From Rosa chinensis (taxonomy: Eukaryota > Streptophyta > Magnoliopsida > Rosales > Rosaceae), in assembly GCF_002994745.2 (NCBI RefSeq), contig NC_037090.1, positions 16,356,001 to 16,420,000 on the forward strand: DNA of 64,000 nt. Direction: 5' to 3'. Below, one piece after another: positions 34,144 to 46,475 of this stretch (positions are counted from its first letter, which is position 1; each line of letters opens with the position of its first letter). A program made the position numbers and the translations under genes. The notes under the pieces are model-generated. The model was given only the letters and a program-made list of their open reading frames with translations. It was not told the DNA's origin and searched no databases.

Positions 34144-34145
<2 letters not shown>
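33817..34145. mobile_element. GC-rich MITE, family B, copy 2
   Basis: The left end is CGTTCTGGGGTGGACGTCCG; the right arm is GGACGTCCGCACTTTAGCGA, continuing to GCCTCCGTATTTAT. (TA)n tracts lie on both sides. The GC-rich interior is related in layout to copy 1 at 16341-16692, where both arms also carry GTCCGCACT-like blocks. Confidence 0.8.
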
Positions 34146-34181
<36 letters not shown>

Positions 34182-34183
<2 letters not shown>

Positions 34184-34567
34184 CTTGCTCAGGTGAGGAT
34201 ATCCGTACCTAAGCAAAAGGTACGGATTTCCAGTTTTTACCCAGTTTTTTATCACACATTTACATCTTAACCATTCAGTTTTTAAGTCCTAATGTATAGA
34301 TCATCTCTACAAATTTTCAGCCAAATTGATGATCGTTAAGGCATTCAAAACTGCAATTTACAAAAATGAACCCGAATGGTTCCGGTTCGACAGATTCGGT
34401 TCGTTTGTGTAAATTGCAGTTTTAGATGCCTTAACGATCATCAAATTGGCTGAAATTTTGCAGAGATGATCTATACATTATGACCTAAAAACTAAACAGT
34501 TAAGATGTAAATGTGTGATAAAAAAAACTGAGTAAAAGGTACAGATATCCACACCCCGAGAAGCCCT
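34182..34567. mobile_element. Hairpin MITE, family C
   Basis: It has a different end (AATCTTGCTCAGGTGAGGAT on the left, CCCGAGAAGCCC on the right) but the same inner core as family A (CATTCAGTTTTTAAGTCCTA, TCAGCCAAATTGATGATCGT). The arms are inverted around about 34385. It is flanked by (TA)n on both sides. Confidence 0.85.
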
Positions 34568-35247
34568 ATATATATATGAGAGTGCCATTTTGGGTTTGAT
34601 TGGTTTTGTATCCAATCCAGAATTATGTCAAACTATGTCATTTCATCCACCAGTTACCGAAATCGAAACCAAATTAACCTACTAGAAAGCAGATTTGTTT
34701 GTAATTGTAAATTTACAATACGATTTATCTACGTAGGAACCGTAGTGTCAAATATATGCTAGACAAAAAGGGAAGTGGCGTTGCAACATCAACCAAGTGC
34801 AAAAGTACATTTGTGAGAGTGACATTGATGTGAAAATAGCGTTGTTTGAAAAAGAGAAATAGAAGCAAAGACGTTAGAGTTATGGTGCTTAATCATTTAA
34901 TAACGAAATTATTTGCCGTACATCATTTTCTACCCTTTGCAAACACGTATGTAAAATATTTTCATTCTTGTTCAATCGAAAAAAACATTAAACCGAGACT
35001 AATATCATCTCTAATACATGCGATAGGTCACAATCTACATCCCAAGTTGGTGAGATTGAACATGTGTAGCTAAAAATCCAATGCCAAACTATTTGCAAAA
35101 ATAGCAACGTTCGGAAGAAGCAGCAGTCGAGCACCACCAACCCGGCGGGTAATTATTAGCCAATCCAAAGGCAGCAGTGCCAGATGTCAGGCGCACAGAG
35201 AGTCAGACGCAACTCCCGCTTCTCGCTCCGTCTATTCTCAACATCTT
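34568..35247. other. Upstream region of the SAM synthetase gene
   Basis: No gene is seen. 34570-35100 is AT-rich spacer. 35100-35247 is richer in G and C and is likely proximal promoter, with a CCAAT-type element (AGCCAATCC) at about 35158. Confidence 0.45.
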
Positions 35248-35255
35248 TATATAAA
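35248..35255 (+). promoter_or_regulatory. TATA box of the SAM synthetase gene
   Basis: TATATAAA sits about 80 bases before the inferred first splice donor. C/T-rich leader sequence typical of highly expressed plant genes follows. The transcription start is expected near 35280. Confidence 0.7.
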
Positions 35256-35334
35256 CACACGCAACTCGCGCTCCCCTCTCTTCTTTCATTTCCTTCAACC
35301 CTCTCATCATTCCTCCTTCACACACATCAACAAG

Positions 35335-35906
35335 GTTAGTTCCTCATTCTTCTCCTTTTCTTGTTCTAGCTTGTTTTTTTTTTTTTTCAATGTGTTGTAA
35401 TAGATCTCAATCTGATGAGTGTGATGCACGTCTTATCTGAATTTTTCATGTACTATTGGAGATTAAGCTGTTTCGTTACGTCGATTGGATTGTTCATGCC
35501 GAATATCTGTATATGATTTGTATTTCATCAAGAATTGCGGCGCTTGATATGATCTAGATTTGTGGTTTTGATATTGTGATTGATATTGTCAATAGCTGTG
35601 AGTAGTGATAATTTAACATTCTCTAGATTTCGGGTTTTCATCTTATCGTGGATGAATAATTGTTCCGAGGATAAGAATGAGTGGTAAGTCATAAGATGTA
35701 GATTTGATTTCCAGAAGGGATGAGGATGAGATTGGTCAGCTAGCAGGATCATTATGGTGTTGCTGATCAGACTTTTTTTTAATTAAAATCTCAGTAGGCA
35801 CATGAGCTCCACTGATGTATCTTTTGGCATTACCATTTAGATTTGTATGGTTCGTATAGTCTTTTTAAATGGAAATTTGATGTATATGCTGTTTTTCCCC
35901 GTCTAG
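35335..35906 (+). other. 5' UTR intron of the SAM synthetase gene
   Basis: The donor is AAG/GTTAGT at 35335 and the acceptor CCCCGTCTAG ends at 35906, two bases before the start codon. A single leader intron is a known feature of plant SAM synthetase genes and often raises expression. The interior is T-rich with no coding content. Confidence 0.8.
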
Positions 35907-35908
35907 AA

Positions 35909-37081
35909 ATGGAGACCTTCCTCTTTACATCCGAATCTGTCAATGAGGGTCACCCCGACAAGCTCTGCGATCAAGTCTCGGATGCTATTCTCGATGCCTG
36001 CTTGGAACAGGACCCAGAGAGCAAAGTGGCATGCGAGACGTGTACAAAAACCAATATGGTCATGGTGTTTGGTGAAATCACAACCAAGGCTAAGGTAGAC
36101 TACGAGAAGATTGTTCGAGACACATGCAGAGGAATTGGGTTTGTATCAGCAGATGTAGGCCTTGATGCTGACAAGTGCAAGGTCCTTGTCAACATTGAGG
36201 AACAAAGCCCCGAAATTGCGCAAGGGGTTCACGGCCATTTCACCAAGAAGCCTGAGGAAATCGGAGCCGGTGACCAAGGCCACATGTTTGGTTATGCCAC
36301 AGATGAAACACCTGAGCTCATGCCTTTAACTCATGTCCTTTCTACTAAGCTTGGTGCCAAGCTCACTGAGGTCAGGAAGAACAAAACCGTCCCGTGGTTG
36401 AGGCCTGATGGTAAGACCCAAGTGACTGTTGAGTACAGAAATGATAACGGAGCCATGGTCCCTCTTCGGGTGCACACTATCCTTATCTCAACCCAACATG
36501 ATGAGACTGTCACAAATGAGCAGATTGCTGCTGATTTGAAGGAACATGTGATCAAACCTGTTGTCCCAGCCCAGTACATTGATGACAAAACCATTTATCA
36601 CCTCAACCCTTCGGGACGTTTTGTCATCGGAGGACCCCATGGAGATGCTGGCCTTACTGGTCGAAAGATCATTATAGATACCTATGGTGGTTGGGGTGCA
36701 CATGGTGGTGGTGCTTTCTCGGGTAAGGATCCTACCAAGGTGGACCGAAGTGGAGCATACATTGTAAGGCAGGCAGCAAAGAGTGTGGTGGCGTCTGGCC
36801 TTGCTCGCCGATGCATTGTTCAGGTTTCGTACGCAATCGGTGTCCCTGATCCACTATCAGTGTTTGTGGATACCTACAAAACAGGCAAAATCCCAGACAA
36901 GGACATACTGGCTCTTATTAAGGAAAATTTTGACTTCAGGCCAGGAATGATTGCACTCAACCTTGATATGAAAAGGGGAGGCAACTTCAGGTATCTGAAG
37001 ACTGCAGCTTATGGACACTTTGGCCGCGATGACCCAGATTTCACTTGGGAAACCGTAAAGCACCTCAAGCCAAATGCTTAA
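35909..37081 (+). CDS. SAMS: S-adenosylmethionine synthetase (methionine adenosyltransferase)
   Basis: The enzyme makes S-adenosylmethionine from methionine and ATP. It is cytosolic and supplies methylation, ethylene, polyamine and nicotianamine synthesis. The single coding exon of 390 residues is the normal plant length. Start [20 protein letters not shown] is chosen over the in-frame upstream extension because the extension lies in the leader intron. Family signatures are [15 protein letters not shown] (ATP/methionine site), [19 protein letters not shown] (phosphate-binding loop), [17 protein letters not shown] and a C-terminal [12 protein letters not shown]. It resembles the type I class (Arabidopsis SAM1/SAM2). 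The frame is intact. An AATAAA signal lies at about 37145. It converges with the thioredoxin-like gene downstream. Confidence 0.97.
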   Translation: METFLFTSESVNEGHPDKLCDQVSDAILDACLEQDPESKVACETCTKTNMVMVFGEITTKAKVDYEKIVRDTCRGIGFVSADVGLDADKCKVLVNIEEQSPEIAQGVHGHFTKKPEEIGAGDQGHMFGYATDETPELMPLTHVLSTKLGAKLTEVRKNKTVPWLRPDGKTQVTVEYRNDNGAMVPLRVHTILISTQHDETVTNEQIAADLKEHVIKPVVPAQYIDDKTIYHLNPSGRFVIGGPHGDAGLTGRKIIIDTYGGWGAHGGGAFSGKDPTKVDRSGAYIVRQAAKSVVASGLARRCIVQVSYAIGVPDPLSVFVDTYKTGKIPDKDILALIKENFDFRPGMIALNLDMKRGGNFRYLKTAAYGHFGRDDPDFTWETVKHLKPNA

Positions 37082-37639
37082 AACAGGGAGCTACTTTTGG
37101 CAGCCGGTTATTATCGTAGCCATTATTAAGTTTTGTTAGAGAAGAATAAAGACGCTTCATAGCATACATCTGATCTACATATTATCGCTCAAGTTAGAGT
37201 TGGACCTACGAGATGTGTGCTCCAAAGTTGAGGTAATAGCAAACTAGGAACCCTGTATTACTTGTTCCATCGTGTTTTTTCGCTTTGTCAATTTTTGTAC
37301 TTGCATCCTTTCGCATCACTCAGCCTCTTGATTGTTGAGGATTCTGGAATGTGATTGATAGATCAATTTTCAAATTTATCCGATTTTTTTTTTCTCATGA
37401 TTGAAGATTATTACGAATTATCAATTCCTAATATTTGTATGATTTGTAAACTGTAAACAATTCAAATTTCATAGTTTTTTTTTTCTTTTTTGATACAAAA
37501 TTCAAATTTCATAGTTGCAAACAGTCTAACAGACAACAGAAATGGATATCATAACTTCAATAATAATTGTGTAGAGCCACAGCGAATACAGAGCACAATA
37601 CCTAGACATAAAAATGGCTGTTTCAAACCGTCATCATCC

Positions 37640-38299
37640 TCAAGAGTGCAACCACAAGCGATCATGAAGCCGCTCTTCGCCGGCACCAAACATCTCATCC
37701 ACCCTCTCACCATCTCTGTAGAAATGAAACGTCGGCGTATACCGAATGTGCTGAGTTGTTTCAGGGCATTCATCAATATCTGCATAGACGAACGACAGCT
37801 TTGGGAAACTATTACTCAGCTTGCAGAATGCAGGAAGAATCTGGCTGCACACTCGACACCTGAAAATAGAGACCAAACCAACTTCATCATAACTAGCAAT
37901 TGAGTTACTATTTCATTGAGGCAATGCATCGAACACCTGGCGTGCACAATGCATGAGCGTATAGTTCAAACCAATCAAGCCGTTGAATTACCAGGTTGCG
38001 CCGTAATTGATAACTGCCTGCGAGGATTTCAAAAGAGAAATCAAACCCAGAACGATTAGACGCTAAATAAGACAACCCATTAAGCAATTAAGGGGATCGC
38101 ACAGGAAATATGAGGTGGGTTTTGGTTTGCTTACAGGGGTTTTGGAGGACTTGATTTGAAGAAGAATGTCGCTGAGGCTTTGATCACTAGAGGCAGTCTT
38201 TAGGTTCCCATGGCGATTCGCCGGCAAATTGAAGGTTGTGCCGTCTAAGCCGTTGTTGGTGTTGGCGTCGTCGCCGGTCGACCCAGTTCCTCCCTCCAT
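37640..38299 (-). CDS. Thioredoxin-like protein (TRX-like 3-3 type)
   Basis: Three exons on the minus strand (38135-38299, 37992-38017, 37640-37859) encode 136 residues. Exon 2 is a 26-base micro-exon coding VINYGAT. Joined across the splices, the active site is W64-C-R-V-C68 instead of the classical WCGPC. Both cysteines are present, so a redox role is plausible. Other thioredoxin-fold landmarks are KLSFVYADIDECPETTQ, the cis-proline segment IRYTPTFHFYRDG and a C-terminal amphipathic helix. The N-terminus (MEGGTGSTGDD, then LPANRHGNLKTASSDQ) has no clear transit peptide, so cytosolic. The organisation and motif match the plant TRX-like 3-3 group (Arabidopsis At3g53220, from memory). Its substrate is unknown. 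Transcription converges on the SAM synthetase gene. Confidence 0.9.
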
Positions 38300-38339
38300 T
38301 TCCTTTTACTAGACTCGAGTCCAAAATTTGCTCCTACAT

Positions 38340-38826
38340 AAATCTCCTCATTATATTTCAAAAACAAAAAAAAAAAAAAAAAAATCTCCTTATTACTCTA
38401 AAGACCCGCATAAATTCCATAATCAGTAACCTAATTCTCAACACTTTTTTTTTTTTTTAGAATGCATATTTTCTCAACAGTTTATTTATTTGTTTTAATA
38501 AAAAAAAATATTTATTTATTTATTTTATATGGGTAAAACTACTCTTGATTTGCACAGTACTATTTGGTGCAGTGACATGAGTCTTATAAGTGAGAAGTAG
38601 TGAGTTTGATTCACAATACACTAGTTCTTATATATGAATTGTTTATTTGATAAAAAGAAAAGAAAAGAAAAATAATTGTGTTATAAACTAGAGAATAAGA
38701 GAAAGATAGAATAGAGAAACAAAATATAGGAGGTAGAAATGTGTATTTCATTCTCATTAGGCCTCTTTGTATAGGAGTAATGTTTACATTATAAGGACAT
38801 AACTAATGAGTTTTACAGTGAACAGC

Positions 38827-38864
<38 letters not shown>

Positions 38865-38937
38865 CAACAAACCATATGTTACTATAATTAAGACTATGCC
38901 ACCTTGGCTTATCCAATTTTAGAAATTAACTCACGTT
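38340..38937. other. Upstream of the thioredoxin-like gene; possible SINE scrap
   Basis: AT-rich spacer. At about 38560-38665 a segment with tRNA-like boxes (TGGTGCAGTGA and GAGTTTGATTC) followed by an AAAAGAAAAG tail may be a decayed SINE. A (TA)n run lies at about 38833-38860. No gene is seen. Confidence 0.35.
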
Positions 38938-38950
38938 GAGTTGTAAAATG

Positions 38951-39774
38951 GAAGGTCGTGGGTGGACGATGACGGTTGTGGGTGGAAGTATGCGGCTGTG
39001 CTTATGGGTTTTGGTAGGTGGTTTGATGGCGAAGGGTTTGATTCATCGAAGATGGAGTCTCACGGCATACCTGGGATTGGATTTGCAGATCAGCAAGGAA
39101 ACATGCTCGGGGATGGGTCGCTATGGCGGTGGAGTCTGCAGGTTTGCTTGGTGTCCCATCGGTGGTCCAGATCTTTTGGAGGGGAAGATGGTGCCGTTTT
39201 ATGTTTGCCTGTTTGGCGATGATGGTTATCAACTATATCGTGGTAACTGTTTGGGACAAGTATGTAGAATATGGCAACACCCTTATGGTTAGTTTTATGT
39301 TTTTCTTTATCTTGGTAGTTTTTTGGTTAGGTTCAATAAGTCCCTACTCCTTCGAGTTAGGGTTTGGGAGTTTTGGATGGTGTGCCATTATTGTGGCGTT
39401 ACTCTTGAAAATTATGGGTCTTAATTTCGGTGCTTTCTGGTTGTCAACATGAGGGTGGATTGCCTTTACAAGTGGTTTGGCGGTACTTGGACATGGTGTT
39501 GAAGAGGGTAAATTGGCTCGGTTTAATGTTGGTAGCGAGGTTGTATCGTTACTCTCGGGATTGGGTATCTTTCATTGTAGCTCGTGGTTTCGAGCGTCAA
39601 ATTTGGTTAGGAATTGGAATCTTTTGGCTCATGGATGTTGCTATTAGTGATGGACTCGTAACAACGGATCTTTGTAGGAATGTGTGTCATGGTGTAGTAC
39701 CACAACCGGTCATTCCATGGGTTGTAATATTTTCGGTTATTAATGGATTTTATATCTTCTCAAAACAAAAAATA
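38951..39774 (+). mobile_element. 5'-truncated LINE with 13-base target duplication
   Basis: A perfect direct repeat, GAGTTGTAAAATG, flanks the insert at 38938-38950 and 39775-39787. The insert ends in an A-rich tail (CAAAACAAAAAATA), showing + orientation. The GC-richer body contains several overlapping open frames but no recognisable reverse transcriptase, consistent with only the 3' untranslated part of a LINE having been inserted. Confidence 0.8.
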
Positions 39775-39787
39775 GAGTTGTAAAATG

Positions 39788-40475
39788 AAATGCACTTGCC
39801 ACTAGATTGATTCTTTGTAGGAAAACTAAAAAAGAAGGGAAAGTGAAATTCACACTTCATTTTACAATCCAAAGTCTATATTTTCTTTTATGCATTGGTA
39901 ATTTAAATTTTATCTCTAATAACTTAAATTTTATCTTTTTATAAGAAGTTCAACTAGAGAGAGAAAAAAAACGAGTGAATTTCATTTTCTAAAAATCAAT
40001 CCAAAATCCTTAGTGATGGATAAAAGTCATTTTTAGGTAAGAAAGTATTAGATTCACGTCAACTCTCAATCTATGTATTCTCTGCCTAAAGTTTTTCCCA
40101 AAAACTATTGAATAGAAAGGGAAATGACAAATTTATCGAGTAGAAAAAACCACGCAGTTGTTCACCTCCAGTAGCATTGTAGTTTCAGAGAACACTGAGA
40201 TTTCGACTAATAAAAAGTCAGTTTCTAAAGGACTTTTGTTCACAATATCAAGATTGTCAACATTTATAGGGGCTTTTGCCAGTTATCAGCGTCCATAGTC
40301 TTGTAATGTGTTCTTCTCTTGATCTTTCTCTTCCCTTCCAATTGCAATGATCTCCTTGTTCCACCCAGATACACGGAGAGGATTCTTCTTGTTCCGTCAA
40401 TCATCGGCATATAAACAGGCCAGTAACTCGGGCATTCAGAAGCATCAGAAGACAATACTTGAAGAATCACCGCCA
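39788..40475. other. AT-rich spacer and 3' region of the FAD synthase gene
   Basis: No gene is seen in 39788-40250. 40260-40475 probably holds the 3' UTR of the minus-strand gene that ends at 40476. Confidence 0.45.
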
Positions 40476-43400
40476 TCAACTCAAATTGATTTCAGAGAAT
40501 GCCCCTGGATGGAACTTCTTGCACAATGCTTCTTTGGCTGATTCAATTCGATCTTGGTCCTGCAAACAAATTAATAAGAGTTATTTTATTATAAAATTTA
40601 TTAAAAAATAAAAATAAAAACTTCATACTTGAAACCTTGGGAAATCTTGTACCTTGCCCTCCAAGTAAATTCTAAGAGGCTCGCGTCTTGATTTTCGATA
40701 GCATCCTTAACATGTCATGGAAGATCACGATTAGAATCAGATGCATGATATTATATTCATAAAAATCTACAGTTCTTAAAAGGCTCTTACCAATGTAGAC
40801 GTCAGGAAATTCGAGGCAAAGTTTTGACACAGGTTGAGCAACTTCTAACTGCCATTTTTAACCAAAAAGGAGGTTATACAAACAATAATAAATCTGTTCT
40901 TAAACACACATGCTAATACCACTATCATGTTCAAGACTAAAATATTTCAAATTTAGAGGAACATTTGGCCTTCTCAAATTTCCCAACTCAGGACTTCCAT
41001 ATAACATTCAAAAAGTTGTATACAATAGTCCAAAAAGCAAAGACACACTAGCTCTCCCTCCTGTAGGTTATAATCATGTCATCTAACTATATTTCCTACT
41101 ACAGAGACCATATTCAATCCAAATTCTTTTGGTACAAATGAATAGTTCATAGGTGTAACAATATGGTCAAATAGTTACAAAGTGACAAAGGACATTATCC
41201 GAACTCACCCACACAAAAGTTGTTCACCCTAAGAGGGTTATGATTATAATTGAGATGCTTATAATTTAGTGGCAATACCAGGACATAAAATTTTAGATGT
41301 GAACACATGTAAAATCTATACGCACCAAAACCCAAGACGTTAAATTATTGAAACATCATAGAACATCAAATACGTACATCTGCAAGAATGGTTGTCAAGC
41401 ACTTGGATACAAATGGTTGTGTCATTACTAACTCGCCACTGGACCTCATTAGTTCAATTAGACAGTTCCACTCATCGTCTAGCTCCAGGACGTTTGTTGC
41501 TGTAAAAATTATTACATTTTTACACTTGATCTACAAGAGACAATGAGTTGATAATATAATATAATTAGTACTTAATCAACCAAAACATATACACACACAC
41601 ACACCACTCAGTCAAGAGAAGGCAATCTTTTTGCTAGTGGAATCTTAATACAATGTCCTAAACTCCAGCTGACCATAAGACCAAAAACAACAATATTATA
41701 ACTTTATAAGTGACCTTCCAAGCACATACCAAAGGGACAATCAACTTTTCATGATGCAACAATTCAGTAATACCCTCGGGCAACAGAGCCATCTGAGAAT
41801 GAAAAAACAAGGATAAGATTAATTCAAACTTTGAAGATTCCACCGCTGCGTACATTGAAAATAATTACTGTTGGTAAATAGTGCACAAAAGCTAACCACC
41901 AGAAGATTAGAAAAGAAAATGAAAAAGGAAAAAAAAAAAAAATCATTCTATCATAAATTGCATAATTCAAGAATAAGGCATGGTTGACAGCAAAGTACCT
42001 CATTCCGGTCACCAGTGCATTGATCACCTATAAGATGCCTCAGATATTCTTCAAATTCTTCATCAGGAGCCTAAATAAATGAAAATTGACCAACCTAAGC
42101 ATGGTTAGTTGGCAATTACAAAACTTCCACAAAGTAAGAAAGCCTCAATGATGCACGGTTTAAGAGGTTAATTTTCCCAAGAATGAAAAAGAAATAAATT
42201 CGATGAAATATCAGTGGGTGTTTTCTAAAGTTCACTCAAAACACACAACGTACCAGACGAACCCCAAAAGCCTTTGCAACACCTGCCAAAGTAACATCTG
42301 AATGGAGTGGGCCTACCCCTCCATATATAAATACCTACGTAAAGGAATAATTGTATGAAGAATCAGAACCAACAAGGCAGAACCTTCATTTATTCATCAT
42401 TAAGAAGCAACCTAAAGAATTGCCAGAGAAATTGTAATGCTTTACCATATCATTAGTTGATTGTCGTCGCTCAACTTCTTCAGCCACAGAATCTATCTGT
42501 TATAAAAAAGAATGAATAGAAGATGAACATATAAGGTAATGCGTATAAATGCCTGTTTCGAGTTTCATATGTAACTGAACACTGATCATTGTAGTGACAT
42601 ACAATGATACAGATGGACAATGAAAAAAATAAAAAGTGGGCCAAACTAAATTTTATTAAAATATACTACGCGACTAGTAACTTACATCATTTCGTACAAC
42701 GGTTGTTTGTGATACTGACCAACCAATGGAATGGAGCTTTCTACACAGTGAATGCCCTAATTGATCCTCAGCAGTGCCAAGCCTGAGCTATCAAACAGAT
42801 AAAAAGAAGAAAAAGAAACTTCAGTGAAAGATTGGGCTGAGAATAGAGTTGCACCAAATTTGAAGCATCTTTTTTTTTTTCATTACATCATGGTTTGTGT
42901 ATTGTTTATAAGTTACCTGAAACTGTGCTTGTCCTCCAACACTACAAACTGTTTTTTTTTTTTTTTTTTGTATAGTGTTGATTAAAGAAAAAAAGAATTG
43001 ATCATAAACATTACCAACAAATGACTTACAGAATCTCATCCCCTACAGCTATGGCTGACGCCATGAGTAAGCTACTCTTGGGTAAGTCCATGCTGTTAAG
43101 GCCATTGGCAACAACAGGCTTCTTTCCACTAACTGAAGGAGGAAGTTTTTTAACTCTCCCCGCTCTCTCTAACCTTCCATCAGAGAGCAAATAAGCGGGT
43201 CTAAATACTTCTTTGCTGCTGGAGGAATTGTTCATGCTCAATAATGAATTTGGAACTGTATCGTATATGCTTCCAATTGAAGTATAACTGTGAAATGACA
43301 AAAATACCAAAAGTATAACCAATTAGCCAAATGTTAGTAGATGAGTGTAATAGTAGAACTGACTCCATGAAGAACAAACTTGGAAACTCAAAAGTACGCT

Positions 43401-46400
43401 CCGCACTGAGAAAAGCAAAGCATTAAAAGCAAAATTTCAAGCAACATAGAGAAAGTATTACCCTTGATCATAAAGACTGCAGTACTGAACCTTGGAAGTT
43501 AAGAGAAAGGCCCACACATCTCTGCAATGAAACAGATGGAAGTTAAACCATAAATAAGATAAAAAACATGTCCTATTTGTTAGATTCACCATTACCATTC
43601 ACAGAGATACATATAATAAGCACATTAGTCTAAACTCTAAAGCCAAAGTTGAGCATCAATCATAGCACGGCATAAGAGCGAAATTATAGTATTAGACGTA
43701 ACTAGAGATTGAAAATACTGAATTGAAAAAGGGGAAAACTATAAACATTTTGTGAAACCCCACTATGATTGCCACAATGAGATGATGATTCCTCTAGCCA
43801 CATTTAAAATGTAAATGCCATTTAGAGAAGAAACAAAGTTGGCCTTAGACAGATTCACCATTCCTGGATTCCATGATTTCAGCACATTTGATAAATCTAA
43901 ATAAAACCGGGTACCAGTGTCAAAATGTGGTAGAGGCCTTTTCTTTTGCCTCAAGCCTTCATATCAGTTTGAATACCCTCCCATAGAATCAAAACAGTAG
44001 TTAGCCATTACCAAGTCCTAGACCAATTTTCCAGTGCTTATTGTTGCACAATAAGAGAAAATGTATTTAAAGAAACATGTATAAGAACTTCTAATTTGCT
44101 TTCTTCCTAGAAGTAAAGACAACTTTGCTCAGTAACAGCTCTTTCCAAATACCAAAAAGAAATTAATTCGAACAGAGAGCATATGGCACATCAACACACC
44201 TGTATGACCAATCCAAGATAGGGTTTACCCTCATGAAAGGTGGCCATCCAGGTGAACTAGGAGAGAACTGTTCTTGCCCTACCTGCAAGATTGAAAGATA
44301 TTTTTATCAGAAAATTTTGAACATAATCTGACAGCAGAGACAGATCTACAATATGGTTGTGCCTTTGCTAATATAGAAAATCAAAGTACCGCAGTAGGAT
44401 CACCCATTCGGACACCGAGAAAAATTGCTCTGATTGGTTTGGTCTTTAGTAAAGCCTCCAAACCAGACTTGAAATCTGAGCGTATGATATCCAGTTGCAA
44501 ACCATACCTGCTTAAAAGATTATATCAATTGAAGGATAGATTCTTCACTTGTTAATAGAATTAACGTATAAATGTAAAATGATTTATAATCTTGCTGACA
44601 ATTCAGGGAAGCAAAGACAAACAAAAAGAAAAAAAAAAGAGAGAGAAAAGAGGATCTCTCACATATTGGCTGTATCATAAGTAAACGAGTTGATTTCAGG
44701 GAAAGCAGATGGGCACTCGAAATATATTGTTCGCATTGGAAAATCTTTTACACCCCCATTTATACAGCTCTGTTCCCCTTTATGCAAAGAGTAGCCAGCC
44801 CTAAGTAGATGCAGCAAAACCTACACAAACAATTTACTACTACTATCAATGAGACATAAGACAATGGATAGATCAAGCAAGCAAATTCCCTTGAAAACTT
44901 ACAGTTGAATCCTTTCCCCCATTGAAGCTGAACGCGACCTCTTCAATTCTGTTGAGAAAAACATTTAGTAATTGCGTATAAATCATGGCTGATCCTCATA
45001 TTTTCTAAAACTGAAGCTAAACTGTTGAACTCTAACTTAAAGGTGTCAGGAGCACCTCAAGCGATTATTATTTTCCAATACTGGTTACATTATCATATAA
45101 AGCATCAGCAAACATACTATGAGCTTTAAATTGAATGTTCGCCATTTTGTGTGGACAGTTTTTGGCACAAACAATTTCAAGGTTGTATAAGTTAAGACAT
45201 TTTAGTTTAGGCTCCCCCATTGTGCCATTAATGACTAAAATGATGCAACTCCCCAGATCCAAATTGTCGCTCAAAGAATCAAAAGCCTTTATGTAATCAC
45301 AATTCGGCAAAAGCAAGCACCCTACTAAGGAAAAAAGGCACATACTGGAGGAGTGTGAACTCGCATCATCAAATCTTAATTGATAAGATTATTAATAAAG
45401 CCGCTCCCAAGTCCTCAACTTATGTACTCAAGTGCCCTCATCATCCTTCTTCTCCCCAATGCTCATCTCCAGAGTGTACAAAATGAACTACAAGTTTGAC
45501 ATCACCACTCTATATTCCAGACTAGCATGACGATAGGGAGTTCTAAAATAAATACCAGATATCAATAACAAACTTGTTTTTGTCATCTCCATGAACATCG
45601 CGAAGTGGCAATCACAACACTAAATGCTCAAGATGAGGGTGATAAAAGAGAGTTTAAATGCATGGTACGTTATTGGTGACTTGTTTTTGCCACCCATTAA
45701 CCTCCTAATAACACCTTGAATGATTGTCCATTTGGCATGATCAGCTCTTCCATTCCCGAAAAGTTGTCAGATTTTTAGAATCCACACAAGTTTTGTAGTT
45801 TACTCTAAATCACATTGGCCAAATCGCCAGTAACACGTGGTGTATACATCTAAAGAATTCCAAAGGATAGCAATAATCTTAACAAGTTCTGACAAGTAAA
45901 AGAAAAGCACATTTCCTATTATTCAAATCCGTGACTTAGATTTGCATTAGTATTCGACAAGATAGTTCCAAATTCATATTTAAACGGTTTAAAGCACCTC
46001 ACAGCAAGAACACTACGTGATACAAGACTAAACCTATCCAAAACATCATACACAACACCAAGGCAACTCCTTATCCAAGCTACCTAGGAGGAAGTAAACC
46101 GACTACAGCTGTCACAACTCATGAAGAGGAGCACATATAACTTGGCACATGGGATTTTCAACAGCGGTTTTATCCTATCCATTTCACTTCTGAGCAAATG
46201 TAGTACAAACAATAAAACTTGAGTAAACAAAACCAAACCTCAACTGGTCACAATTTCACAACTCCATAGACCCCTTCCTCTAATCCCAACAATATCATAA
46301 TAACCAAACGAGAATTAAAGCCATGGCCTATGTAAAACAGCACATAGTTGACAACAAATACAAGAAGCACTTACGAGTAGAGCGCAAGAGCTCTCTGGAT

Positions 46401-46475
46401 AACATAGATAGCGTTGTTGTACTTGGTCTTAAGCCTTCGATCATCACACTCCCTGATTGCCTTGTCAATCTCCAT
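40476..46475 (-). CDS. FAD synthase, PAPS-reductase-like plus molybdopterin-binding domains
   Basis: It is expected to adenylate FMN to FAD. Sixteen minus-strand exons (46375-46475, 44903-44948, 44663-44820, 44390-44507, 44200-44282, 43462-43521, 43030-43287, 42686-42782, 42446-42496, 42254-42334, 41999-42070, 41730-41792, 41378-41530, 40791-40848, 40653-40705, 40476-40559) all keep frame and GT/AG borders and give 511 residues. The N-terminal PAPS-reductase-like domain has the PP-loop SFNGGKDS (41-48), [25 protein letters not shown] and LDWSYRDVWAF. The C-terminal molybdopterin-binding-like domain starts near AIAVGDEIL (about 267) and has [11 protein letters not shown] (329-339). Human FLAD1 has the reverse order. 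Arabidopsis At5g03430 has this order (from memory). The start METI-type ATG at 46475 (MEIDKAIRE) is preferred to an in-frame ATG 31 codons upstream. Intron 1 is 1.4 kb. Confidence 0.92.

Noticed and set aside
35843..35908. N-terminal extension of SAM synthetase
   Set aside because: The added 22 codons lie in the leader intron, and the family starts at [18 protein letters not shown].
36331..37063. Minus-strand frames inside the SAM synthetase coding exon
   Set aside because: They are antisense shadows of a strongly coding sequence.
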